Positions 52,101-60,395 of a stretch of 64,000 bases of DNA are shown in pieces. Below the pieces are notes generated by a model. That model searched no databases. It saw nothing but the letters and a program-made list of their open reading frames with translations, and was not told the DNA's origin. How positions within the stretch are numbered: position 1 is the first letter of the stretch; every line of letters begins with the position of its first letter. Made by a program: the position numbers and the translations under genes. Origin of the DNA: DAOUAT01 sp964551735 (GTDB taxonomy: Bacteria > Chloroflexota > Anaerolineae > CG2-30-64-16); the NCBI GenBank assembly GCA_964551735.1, contig CAZKEF010000003.1:124001-188000 (forward strand), written 5' to 3'.

Positions 52101-53910
52101 GTTACTGACCGCGACAGGGGTGGCACAGCAAGGTGTGACCGATCAAAAAGACGTCGTCATTGATTCGACGGTATCTGACGCGACTTTTTCGATAAGCTGG
52201 TCTAACAGCAGCAGCACGATTGACCTGGTGTTACGCAATCCTAACGGCCAGATCGTTGACCCAACTGTCGCTGCCAGTGACCCCAATGTCGAGTACGTGG
52301 CAGGTTCGACTTACAAATACTACCGCATCATGCGCCCGGCCCTTATCACGGGGGCGTGGCAGATGCGTGTCACGGGTGGGTCCGTGGCAACGACTGGCGA
52401 GAAGCAGGTGGTAGCCTCCCCATCCGGGGAAAGCTATGTGGTTCGTGTTTCAGCGCAAGCCGTCTTGACAGCGCATTTCTACCTTGATCGTAGCAGCTAT
52501 CTCACCACAGAACCGATCAAGTTTGTTGTAACCCTATCAGATCAGCAACCCATTCGCAGCGCGACGGTACAGGTTTCTGTTCAAGCGCCTTCCCAGGCCG
52601 CAGTGGCGATGCGTTCCAGTGAATGGATCAATATAGACGGTGACACCGTGCCTGACCCCTCGAAGGTCGCCGAATTCAACGCAATATACGCACAACCAGC
52701 GACAGTCGTCACCCTATACGATGATGGTCTGCATGGTGATGGCCCGGTGAATGATGGCGTATATGCCAATACCTTCATGAGCACACACTGGCCGGGAACA
52801 TGGGTCTTTTCAGCGTCGGCCAGCGGTTTATCCAATGGGGGTGAGACTTTCGCCCGGTATGCTGAGATTTCTACATACATTGCACAGAATCCCAATCCGC
52901 GCATTCGGCAACTCTACCTGCCCCTGGTTGTTCGTACCCTCCAGAGTGCCACATGGCGTGCCAGTAATCTGCTTGGCCGCACTGTACTGGATTTGAGTTC
53001 GACTTCCACCTCCACCTGCAATACTCTCTTCGCCGCCACCGACGCGGGCGTCTACCGCTCGCTGGACGGCGGCCGCAACTGGGCGTGGGCCTTCGCGCCG
53101 GCCGCGGCCGCGGCAGCCAGCGGACCGGCCCCGGCCTACGAGGGCCTGGCGGAGCCGGCGGCCGGGATGGCCACCGCGGTGGCGGCCTGTCAGGCCAACC
53201 CCAGCATCGTCTACGCGGGCGGCTGGGGCGGCGGGGTCTATCGCTCGGCCGACGGCGGCGGCAGTTGGCAACAGCGCACGACCGGATTGAGCGACCCCTG
53301 GATCTACGACCTGGCAGTGGCGCCGAACAACTGCGAGGTGGTCTACGCAGCCACCAGCAGCACGGGCGTGTTCAAGACCGCTAACGGTGGCGGCGCCTGG
53401 CAGGCGAGCAACACAGGCCTGGGCAATACCCTGGCGCGCAGCGTGGTCGTGGCGCCGAACAACCCGACCCGGCTGTACGTGGGCACGTCGGCGGGCATCT
53501 ATCGCAGCGACAACAGCGGCGCCTCGTGGTTCGCCACCGGCGGGCTGCCCGGCGTCACGGCCTGGGGGCTGGCGGTGGCAGCCGGCAATGCGGATTGGGT
53601 CTATGCCGGGCTGGATGGTTACGGCGTCTACCGGTCGCTGAACGGCGGGGGCGCGTGGAGCCAGGTCAGCAACGGGTTGGGGAACGTCAAGGTGCGCGCG
53701 TTGATGGCCGACCCGCTGGCAGCGGCCACAGTGTATGCCGGCCGCGACGATGGCGGGGGGGTCTATCGCAGCCTGGACAGCGGCGGGAGCTGGGCCGCGT
53801 TCAATGCGGGTCTGGGCAGCGGCAACGTCAAGGCGCTATGGTTGGACGGCGGAAGCTGTCGCAACCTGCTGGCCGGCACGACAGGCGGCGTGTGGTATTA
53901 TGGCCCGTAG
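49147..53910 (+). CDS. Giant secreted subtilase - VWA - BNR-repeat protein
   Basis: Exported protein of 1587 aa. A signal peptide (LLAVLILSVSVIGSAS) and a propeptide-like region precede a subtilisin S8 domain. Its triad is Asp in GIWDGG (about 274), His in DHATHVAG (about 307) and Ser in CGTSMAAPV (about 507), with Kp43-like extras (SAGNERG). A beta-domain follows (VEVWVPVGAAQLKVTLAWDD). VWA spans about 804-980 with MIDAS DRSGSMG. Further beta-domains lead to YLPLVVRTLQ, a Chloroflexota-type boundary motif. The last 300 residues are BNR/sialidase-like propeller repeats (GVYRSLDGGRNW, GVYRSADGGGSW, GIYRSDNSGASW). GC content steps up sharply at about 53035, where the propeller begins. Likely a surface protease or adhesin. 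Confidence 0.9.
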   Translation: MHRRFGLSSLLAVLILSVSVIGSASDLERVLGMETKQVVSHLALGQQPGVEHPHEILLRSRHFTPQVGVESALVQMETAMLPGEAGRIHILLQLYDAPSVEDLAVLQAAGIELLNYIPRNAWLASTPVTGLVNMLASPQLIEIVRWAGVIQPDDKVPADIWMGQIGNWAYTQDGRVRLAVSFFDDITLYSGRQIASRYGADIEGEVAVSNKLLIILQPTEITTLALEDSVRWIDQIPPPPVMDNDGSRAAVNANQVQAAPYNLSGQGVIAGIWDGGAVDWNHDDFDRSDGSSRVISRTNTIADHATHVAGILGGDGARSQAAGGTDRQWRGMAVNVGIVSYDFNDPINDYGEAVNTYHIAFSQNSWGWDFDVAPCSYYGDYRNARDFDLLVTGQAGSRIPIVFSAGNERGYAHCPASKPYGNISPPGGTAKNIITVGATNSNDNTMTDFSSWGPVDDGRLKPEIVAPGCQSDGDGGINSTIPDNLFTDENGDRADDYVYPYDVMCGTSMAAPVISGISALLIEQYRSTYNNANPWPSTIKALLVQSAHDLDDGTTWYNPGPDFASGYGIVDAKIAVDLVRAKALRQDTIAHGETDTVEVWVPVGAAQLKVTLAWDDPAGAENADPALVNDLDITLIGPTTTHFPWLLDPDHPQTDAFRGRDGLNNLEQVLVTSPVSGKWTIRINGFSVPQGPQQYSIVSEALFEIVEPGRGGQVYAGPATSPQKIIIQTTKPRDGLVANQFQVAIDGRPANILTAYEGSDRYVLEVAPTVAPANGNYDLSVMVPSALVWNVKERAVLFADTANVDVALVIDRSGSMGTDKMNAAKDAAKQFVDLMQADDMVGVVSFDDSIETNFVLTSIDGHSTVKTGAKNAIDALYSRGMTSIGGGLQRGQEQLSTRGQANHPWAIVLLSDGLENTAPYVRSVLPTIKASKTTVHTVGLGSDADEALMLDIAAETGGTYNFAPTPQELTGIYNTIAGAVANRQTLLTATGVAQQGVTDQKDVVIDSTVSDATFSISWSNSSSTIDLVLRNPNGQIVDPTVAASDPNVEYVAGSTYKYYRIMRPALITGAWQMRVTGGSVATTGEKQVVASPSGESYVVRVSAQAVLTAHFYLDRSSYLTTEPIKFVVTLSDQQPIRSATVQVSVQAPSQAAVAMRSSEWINIDGDTVPDPSKVAEFNAIYAQPATVVTLYDDGLHGDGPVNDGVYANTFMSTHWPGTWVFSASASGLSNGGETFARYAEISTYIAQNPNPRIRQLYLPLVVRTLQSATWRASNLLGRTVLDLSSTSTSTCNTLFAATDAGVYRSLDGGRNWAWAFAPAAAAAASGPAPAYEGLAEPAAGMATAVAACQANPSIVYAGGWGGGVYRSADGGGSWQQRTTGLSDPWIYDLAVAPNNCEVVYAATSSTGVFKTANGGGAWQASNTGLGNTLARSVVVAPNNPTRLYVGTSAGIYRSDNSGASWFATGGLPGVTAWGLAVAAGNADWVYAGLDGYGVYRSLNGGGAWSQVSNGLGNVKVRALMADPLAAATVYAGRDDGGGVYRSLDSGGSWAAFNAGLGSGNVKALWLDGGSCRNLLAGTTGGVWYYGP

Positions 53911-53980
53911 TATGGGAGCAGGTCAGAACGCAAAGGAGTCGTCACGAACAAGTGCTACATCTCATCTAGTGCTCCAAAGT

Positions 53981-54106
53981 GAGCATCCTGAGCGGAGCAG
54001 CGCATTCGTCCGCGCTGCGGAGTCGAAGGATGCGGCCTTTGTGGGGCCGCTCCGCACCCTTCGACTGCGTGGCCGGAAAAGCACGGCCACTCCGCTCAGG
54101 GTGCTC
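53981..54106. repeat. 126-bp palindromic interspersed repeat
   Basis: GAGCATCCTGAGCGGAG is inverted at the other end (CTCCGCTCAGGGTGCTC, one mismatch), with inner inverted arms around CGGAGTCGAAGGATGC / GCACCCTTCGACTGCG. It is non-coding, between the subtilase and a kinase gene, and of the same general class as 10121-10256. The rest of 53911-54190 holds no gene. Confidence 0.65.
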
Positions 54107-54190
54107 CGCTTCGGCTGAATGACGACCTGCGACACTTATTCTGTGATGGGTCCAAAGGAAATCAACGCCAACAGGTAGTGGGGAGGCATT

Positions 54191-56992
54191 GTGGATGATT
54201 TGATCGGCCGTCGGATCGGCCCCTACGAAATCCGCGATAAACTGGGCCAGGGCGGCATGGCTACGGTGTATCGCGCCTATCAGGCTTCGCTCAACCGGTG
54301 CGTAGCGATCAAGGTGCTCCCGCCCACCATGGCGCAGGACGCCCAATTCGTGGCGCGCTTCCGGCAGGAGGCGCTGGCGGCCGGCGGGCTGAGCCACCCG
54401 AACATCTTGCGCATCTACGATGCCGATACGTTCGAAGGGCGGCACTACATCGTCATGGACTACATGTCGGGCGGTACCCTGGCGGATCGCCTGCGCTCCG
54501 GGCCGTTGCCGCCCGACGCGGCGGCCGATATCGCCGCGCAGATCGCCGACGCGCTGGATCACGCGCACCGCCGCGGCATCGTGCACCGCGACCTCAAGCC
54601 GAGCAATATCCTCCTGGACGAGGAAGGACGCCCCCTGCTGGCCGACTTCGGCATCGCGCAGGCGCTCAGCAGCGGGCCGCGCCTGACGCAGACCGGCACC
54701 AGCGTCGGCACCCCGGAGTATATGTCGCCGGAGCAGGGCCAGGGGCTGCGGGTTGACGGCCGCAGCGATGTATACAGCCTTGGCATCGTGTTGTTCCAGA
54801 TGCTCACCGGCCGCATCCCGTTTCAGGCGCACACGCCCGTCGCCACGCTGTACCAGGTGGTGCATCAGCCGCCGCCACCGCCGCGGCAGCTCAACCCCCG
54901 TATTCCGGAATACCTGGAAAGCATCACCCTGCGCGCCCTGGCGAAGAACCCTGAAAGCCGGTTCCGATCCGCGCGCGAGATGGCTGCCGCGCTGCGGCAG
55001 CGCCGTGCAGTCACCGTGCCGTCGCCAGAGGACGATGCGGCCTCGGCGGAAACGCAACTGGTGGGGGCGGCCGCACCGCAGAAGGGCAAGGCTGCCGGCC
55101 GAAAGCCCACTCCCCCCCCAATGCCACGCGATGAGCCGGGCCGGCAGAAACGCGGCGGTGCAACACCAATACTGGTTGTCCTGGCCGTGGTGCTCGTGGC
55201 GTTGATCACCGGCGCTGTCCTGTTGGCGTTGAACGCCAGCCGGCAGTCTCAGGCGGCGGCCCGCTCGGTGATCGCAGCGGCGACGGAACAGGCGTTGCAA
55301 GAAATCATCGCCTTGGCCACGCGCAACGCGCAGTCCACCGCGACGCCGGCTGCGTTGGCAATCATGCTCTCGCCTGAAGTGATGGTGATCGAGAAGGTGG
55401 TGACGGCCACCCCGGTCCCCACCGACACGCCTGCGCCGCCGACGCAGACGCCGGTGATCGTCATCATCACCGTGCTGCCGACCGACACACCGCTGCCGCC
55501 CAGCGCCACGCCATCGCCGAAGCCCTCGCCCCAACCACCGGCTACGCCCGGTGCGGCCCAGACTGCGCGACCGACCGCAACAACCAAAATTGGCGTCGTG
55601 TTGGACTTCGAGAGCTTTGGCGTGTGGCGCCGCGGGGATGAGCCCTATGGCTCTTTTGAACAGACCGCAGAGCGCGCACACGACGGTAAATATGCCGCGA
55701 AATTGGCTTACAACTTCCCGGCTGTGGAGAAGAACTACGTGGTCTTTCGCCGGCAGCCGGCTGTGGCGATCGCGGGCCAACCCGGCGCGCTCACATTGTG
55801 GGTCTACGGCGATGGTAGCAATCATTTCTTGAATGCCTGGATCCGTGATAGTGCGGGCGAGATCCGCTCGTTCACCTTCGGCCGCGTGGCGCACACGGGA
55901 AGCTGGCAGGCCATGACGGCCGCGCTCGATACCTCGGCGCCGTGGCCCCAGGGACACATCAGCGGAACGGACAACGGCCGCCTGGATTACCCCATCAGCC
56001 TCGACGCGTTTGTGTTCGATGGCGTGCCCGACAAAGGAGGGCCGTTCTCAGGCGTCATCTACCTGGATGACCTGGTAACCGGTGAAGCGCCGCCGGCCGC
56101 GGCGGCCACACCGGGAGGCCAGGCCCCAACCGCGACTACCGTTGCGCCGGCCCCGGCCGCAGGGCCGCCATCCAGCTTGTCAGGTCGGATCCTCTACACA
56201 GCGAATACAGGCGGCGCGCCAGGCGTTTGGGCGTTGGATGTCGCCAGCAAGGATACCTGGCGCGTATTTGCCAATGCCCGGCAGCCCGATATCCGCGCCG
56301 ATAGCCGGGTTGTGGTGAATGCGATCGGGGGAGGCAAGGATAACCTCTTCTCCATCAACTTGAACGGCAGCGCGGAGATCATGAGCGGCATGCATCCCGA
56401 GGATAGCTACCCCCATTGGTCTCCCTCAGGGGTCAGCGCGGTCTTTCACTCTGGATTACAGGGCGATGGCAATGACCGCATTTATATCCAGCAGGATATG
56501 TCGCACGCTGAAGAGCCCAGAAGACTTCGCGTCAACAATGTCGAGGTTTTTGGTCGTTATCCCACCTGGCTGGAGAACTGGCGGATCGCCTTTACCGGTT
56601 GTGACTACTGGGCGAGCGGCAGCCTGTGTGGAATTTGGACCCTCAACAGCAATGACTCCGGCGCGCCGGCCCGCCTCACCGACAACCCGCAAGATCGCAG
56701 CTCGGATAGCGCAGGCGGCATCTTGCTCTATGCGTCGGTACGGACCGGCAACTGGGATGTGTATGCGATGCCGAACAGTGGCGGAACGTCGAGCAACTTG
56801 ACCAATCAGCTGAGCCAGGATACAGGGGCCACTTTCTCACCGGATGGGCGTTTCATCGCGTATATCTCTGACCGCGATGGTTGGAGCATCTGGATCATGA
56901 ACGCGGACGGCAGCGGCGCCACCAAGTGGTTGGACGTGCCGACCGGATTCGGCCCGAACTGGTCTGAAGAGCGGTTGGCCTGGGGGCCGTGA
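54191..56992 (+). CDS. Receptor Ser/Thr kinase with jelly-roll and TolB-like propeller ectodomain
   Basis: Protein of 933 aa. Kinase at about 12-272 (KLGQGGMATVYRA, VAIKVLPPTM, VHRDLKPSNILL, DFGIAQA, GTPEYMSPEQGQ). Membrane helix at about 321-346 (ILVVLAVVLVALITGAVLLAL). Outside: a Thr/Pro linker, a jelly-roll carbohydrate-binding-like domain at about 466-631 (VVLDFESFGVWRRG, KYAAKLAYNFP, GVIYLDDLVTGE), and a TolB-like propeller at about 663-931 (YPHWSPSGVSAVF, ATFSPDGRFIAYISDRDGWS). The jelly-roll suggests glycan or cell-wall sensing. The GTG at 54191 follows GGGGAGG. The propeller is of the same kind as in the FHA protein at 29826. Confidence 0.92.
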   Translation: MDDLIGRRIGPYEIRDKLGQGGMATVYRAYQASLNRCVAIKVLPPTMAQDAQFVARFRQEALAAGGLSHPNILRIYDADTFEGRHYIVMDYMSGGTLADRLRSGPLPPDAAADIAAQIADALDHAHRRGIVHRDLKPSNILLDEEGRPLLADFGIAQALSSGPRLTQTGTSVGTPEYMSPEQGQGLRVDGRSDVYSLGIVLFQMLTGRIPFQAHTPVATLYQVVHQPPPPPRQLNPRIPEYLESITLRALAKNPESRFRSAREMAAALRQRRAVTVPSPEDDAASAETQLVGAAAPQKGKAAGRKPTPPPMPRDEPGRQKRGGATPILVVLAVVLVALITGAVLLALNASRQSQAAARSVIAAATEQALQEIIALATRNAQSTATPAALAIMLSPEVMVIEKVVTATPVPTDTPAPPTQTPVIVIITVLPTDTPLPPSATPSPKPSPQPPATPGAAQTARPTATTKIGVVLDFESFGVWRRGDEPYGSFEQTAERAHDGKYAAKLAYNFPAVEKNYVVFRRQPAVAIAGQPGALTLWVYGDGSNHFLNAWIRDSAGEIRSFTFGRVAHTGSWQAMTAALDTSAPWPQGHISGTDNGRLDYPISLDAFVFDGVPDKGGPFSGVIYLDDLVTGEAPPAAAATPGGQAPTATTVAPAPAAGPPSSLSGRILYTANTGGAPGVWALDVASKDTWRVFANARQPDIRADSRVVVNAIGGGKDNLFSINLNGSAEIMSGMHPEDSYPHWSPSGVSAVFHSGLQGDGNDRIYIQQDMSHAEEPRRLRVNNVEVFGRYPTWLENWRIAFTGCDYWASGSLCGIWTLNSNDSGAPARLTDNPQDRSSDSAGGILLYASVRTGNWDVYAMPNSGGTSSNLTNQLSQDTGATFSPDGRFIAYISDRDGWSIWIMNADGSGATKWLDVPTGFGPNWSEERLAWGP

Positions 56993-57078
56993 GTGCTCCC
57001 ATGACTCGGTAGTGAGAAATGGCGCTTTTATGTGTCCTTTGGCATAATGCCCAACCATAATATGCACGGAGTCACAGG

Positions 57079-58569
57079 ATGCTACCTAATCTGGTCGGAC
57101 ACACCATCGGCAAATACCATGTGCTGGAACGGATAGGCCAGGGCGAGAACGCGGTGGTCTATCGCGCTCAGCAGATCAACCTGGGGCGGCTGGTTGCCCT
57201 GAAGGTGCTGCCGATTGCCAACAAAGCGGCCTATGATCGCCTGCGGCTGGAGTCACAACTGCTGGCGCAGTTGCAGCACCCCGGCATACGCCAGGTCATC
57301 AGCATCGAGGAAGCCGGCCCCCTGGCCTATGCGGTGCTGGAGTACGCGGACGAGTCGCTCAAGACGCTGCTGACAGGGCGGCGGCAGGAGCACAGGCCCT
57401 TCTCGCGCGCCGAGACGGTCAAGCTGTTGCGCCCCATCGCCGAGGTGCTGGATTACCTGCACAGCCGGGGGTTGGCGCACATGGACGTCAAGCCCGAGAA
57501 CATCTTGTTGACCACCGATGGCCGCGTCATGCTCTCTGATTTCGGCGTTTCGCAATCGTTCGGCAAGCCGCTCAGCCGCGGCACGCCGGCCTACGTGGCT
57601 CCGGAGGTCGTCAAAGGGGAACCGGTCAGCGCGGCCACTGATATATACTCACTGGGCGTGGTAGCCTATGAGATGCTGGCCGGCCAGCCGCCTTTCACGG
57701 GCGATGCGCCGCTAACGCTCTGGCGGCACCACACCCAGACGCTGCCGTCGCCCGCGAATCGTGTCAATCGCAATTGCTCCAACTCCGTAGCTTGGGTCGT
57801 GAACCGCGCCCTGGCCAAGGCGCCGGACGAACGCTATGTGAGCGCGGCTGCGTTTATCTCGGCCCTGGACAGCGCGGATACGGTGTCGGTCCGGCTGTTC
57901 ACGTTGCCGCGGCGGCGGCCTTGGGTCGCCGCCACCTCCGCCATGGGGTTGATGGCGGCCGCCGCCCTGGTGATCCTGCCGCTGAGTGGGAGGTGGCCCC
58001 CACCTGCGCCTGTATCCCCAACGCCCGTTTCGGTCACGGCTCCACCCTCAGCCACGTTACTTCCTCTGACGGTCGCGCCCGCTGGCACACCGGAAGAACC
58101 GCCAGCTACCATGCCGCCCTTGATCCAGCCCTCGGCAACGACCGGACCGACGGCAGCGCCGACCCAAACACTGGCGCCTACCGCCACCAACGCGCCCACC
58201 AGGACGCCTGCGCCATCGGCCACGGCCACCTCACCGCCTGACCAGCCCGCGTGCGTTAATCCCGGCTGGAAAGCCGGCGCGGTGATTGTCCAACCTGTCG
58301 CGAACGCTACCCTGCCGCAGCGCCGGATCATCGTGCGCGGCGTGGCCAACCTGCCCACGAGCATTGGTTATCAATTGCGTCTGTATCGGCCGACGAACAT
58401 GGCAGACAGCGCAGTCGTCGTTAACCTGGAGTTTGCTGGCAAGGCGAACGGCCAGCTGGGCGTGGTGGATGCCGGCAATCTCGGCCCCGGCAAATACCTG
58501 CTGCGTCTGCGCGTGCTGTATCCTTCGCGCAACTATGAAGAATGCGATGTACCCATCGCCCTGGAATGA
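57079..58569 (+). CDS. Receptor Ser/Thr kinase with HMD catalytic loop and small ectodomain
   Basis: Protein of 496 aa. Kinase at about 12-265: ERIGQGENAVVYRAQ (a less glycine-rich P-loop), VALKVLPI, AHMDVKPENILL (HMD in place of HRD), DFGVSQS, GTPAYVAPEVV. It is thus a non-RD kinase with the catalytic Asp and Lys kept. Membrane helix at about 282-304. After a Thr/Pro linker comes an extracellular beta-domain (about 387-496, PACVNPGWKAGAVIVQPVAN, QLRLYRPTNMADSAVVVNLE, ECDVPIALE), Ig-like in plan. It precedes the PP2C gene by 18 nt, suggesting a kinase-phosphatase pair. Confidence 0.9.
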   Translation: MLPNLVGHTIGKYHVLERIGQGENAVVYRAQQINLGRLVALKVLPIANKAAYDRLRLESQLLAQLQHPGIRQVISIEEAGPLAYAVLEYADESLKTLLTGRRQEHRPFSRAETVKLLRPIAEVLDYLHSRGLAHMDVKPENILLTTDGRVMLSDFGVSQSFGKPLSRGTPAYVAPEVVKGEPVSAATDIYSLGVVAYEMLAGQPPFTGDAPLTLWRHHTQTLPSPANRVNRNCSNSVAWVVNRALAKAPDERYVSAAAFISALDSADTVSVRLFTLPRRRPWVAATSAMGLMAAAALVILPLSGRWPPPAPVSPTPVSVTAPPSATLLPLTVAPAGTPEEPPATMPPLIQPSATTGPTAAPTQTLAPTATNAPTRTPAPSATATSPPDQPACVNPGWKAGAVIVQPVANATLPQRRIIVRGVANLPTSIGYQLRLYRPTNMADSAVVVNLEFAGKANGQLGVVDAGNLGPGKYLLRLRVLYPSRNYEECDVPIALE

Positions 58570-58587
58570 AAAACGAGGAGCGTCTTT

Positions 58588-60264
58588 ATGAACCAACCCG
58601 TACCGCCCTCTTCCGGTTCAAGCCAGCCGCCAGCCGCGGCCAACAGCGCGCCTCCTGGCCCGGCGCCAACCTTCGAGGCGGCCTTCGCCACCCATCCGGG
58701 CATGGCGCGCGACCACAACGAAGATGCCATCTGGGTCACGCCGGCCGATCACCCTCGTGCCGCGGCTCGAGGCCGCCTGGTAATCGTGGCGGATGGCATG
58801 GGCGGCCACAACGCCGGCGAGGTCGCCAGCCAGGCCGCGGTGCGCGGGGTCTTCGACCGTTATTACGCCGATAACGAGGCGGACGTACACCGTAGCCTGG
58901 ACAACGCCGTGCGCCGCACCAATGCGGAGTTGCACAACCAGGCGCAGGCCAACCCGGCCCAGCGCGGCATGGGCACCACCCTGACCGCCGCGGTGATCCG
59001 CGGCAACCGGGTTTACTGGGCGCACGTGGGCGACAGCCGGCTCTACCTGATCCGCGGGGGGCAGATCGAGCAGCTCACCAGCGATCACTCGTGGGTCGAG
59101 GAGCAGGTGCGGGCCGGGGTGCTGACCCGCCTGCAGGCCGAGAGCCACCCCCAGCGCAACGTCATCACCCGCGCGCTGGCCACCAATCCCGATGTCAAGG
59201 TAGACCACGGCGACCGGGAGCTGGCGGCCAGCGACGTGCTGCTGTTGTGCTCCGACGGCCTGAACACCGAGGTGGGGGACGCGCAGATGGCAGCCCATGC
59301 CACCAAGGCGGCCACCCTGAAGGATGCCGTGGACCGGCTGATCCAGCTCGCCAACGACAACGGCGGCGAGGACAACATCTCGGTGGCGGTGATGCGTGTT
59401 GCCAGCGAGGCGGCAACCCTGGCCGGCGCCGGGATCGTCGTTGGCCCGGACGCGGCCCCGAGACGCCGGTTCAGGCCGCTGATCATGGCCGCGGCTGGCG
59501 TCCTTGGGTTGGTGGCGCTGGCGCTGGTGGGCGTCCTCGTCGTGCTGCCGCTGGTTAAGCCGCCGCAGGCGCAGGTCGAACCCACGCCGGCGCCGCCTGT
59601 CGCCCAGGCTGTGCAGCCTACGGCGACTTTGGCGCAGGGGGTGGGCACGCAGCCAGTTCGCGAGACGCCGGGCGGTGTTGTGCCGTTGGCCCCGAGCGCC
59701 ACCTTGCAGCCAACAGATATCAACACGGAGCCCACCGCCACGCTGGCGCCGATAGCAGCGCCTACGAACACGGCCGCGCCCCGGCTGGCGACCGCGACGC
59801 CGCAGGCCGGGCGAGGTGGCATCACCCCCACCGCATCGTCGCGACGCGTGCCGCCGCCGGTGTTGAAAGACCCGGATGGTGCGACGGTGCCCGGGCGCAC
59901 AACATTCAGTTGGGATACCGGGGGATATGGATTGGGTTTCGGCGAAGGCTACGCTCTCTTAGCCTGGAAGGCTGATGATCCGAAGTACCAGGGCAAGAGC
60001 GGGCTCGACCTGCCATCCCTGTTCGATGCCTGCGCCCGGCCCTACGTCGGCCTTAGCGCTGATGGCGATCCCGGCGCAACGAGCGGCCCCGGCGATTACA
60101 ACTGGACGGTGGTGGTGGTGGATACGAACCGGCGGGACGCATTTGGGCGCTGCGTTGTGATCAGCGACCAGCCGGGGCCGCATCGGTTTACGTATGCAGT
60201 GATGTCTACGCCACAGGAGACGATAGAGCCCGCGACTCCAACTCCAGTTCCACCTCCACCATAA
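58588..60264 (+). CDS. Receptor-type PP2C phosphatase with ectodomain shared with the kinase at 39061
   Basis: Protein of 558 aa. After a Pro/Ala-rich tail, PP2C spans about 30-275: ARDHNEDAIWV, VIVADGMGGHNAGE, GMGTTLTAAVI, VGDSRLYLI, CSDGLNTEV, EDNISVAVM; all metal ligands are present. A membrane helix (about 298-321) and Pro/Thr linker lead to a beta ectodomain at about 415-545 (PPPVLKDPDGATVPG, GEGYALLAWKADDPKYQGKS, DYNWTVVVVDTN). Helix, linker and ectodomain are near-copies of the receptor kinase at 39061-40797. Bacterial PP2Cs with an extracellular sensor are uncommon; this one should respond to the same ligand as the kinase and oppose it. Confidence 0.94.
   Translation: MNQPVPPSSGSSQPPAAANSAPPGPAPTFEAAFATHPGMARDHNEDAIWVTPADHPRAAARGRLVIVADGMGGHNAGEVASQAAVRGVFDRYYADNEADVHRSLDNAVRRTNAELHNQAQANPAQRGMGTTLTAAVIRGNRVYWAHVGDSRLYLIRGGQIEQLTSDHSWVEEQVRAGVLTRLQAESHPQRNVITRALATNPDVKVDHGDRELAASDVLLLCSDGLNTEVGDAQMAAHATKAATLKDAVDRLIQLANDNGGEDNISVAVMRVASEAATLAGAGIVVGPDAAPRRRFRPLIMAAAGVLGLVALALVGVLVVLPLVKPPQAQVEPTPAPPVAQAVQPTATLAQGVGTQPVRETPGGVVPLAPSATLQPTDINTEPTATLAPIAAPTNTAAPRLATATPQAGRGGITPTASSRRVPPPVLKDPDGATVPGRTTFSWDTGGYGLGFGEGYALLAWKADDPKYQGKSGLDLPSLFDACARPYVGLSADGDPGATSGPGDYNWTVVVVDTNRRDAFGRCVVISDQPGPHRFTYAVMSTPQETIEPATPTPVPPPP
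59690..59785 (+). repeat. 96-nt exact duplicate of 40226-40321
   Basis: Identical linker-coding sequence inside the PP2C gene. Homology continues on both sides at lower identity through the membrane helix and ectodomain, pointing to recent duplication or gene conversion. Confidence 0.9.
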
Positions 60265-60395
60265 CTGGGGCGTGATGAAGTGACTTCAAGCGAGAAGCTC
60301 AGTCTTCAGAAACGTCATGCGGTTGAGCTGTCTTTGTCAGCCGCGCTCAGCATCGAAAACGAGTTAACCACGAAAACAGTCAGGAAGGAGGGGAT

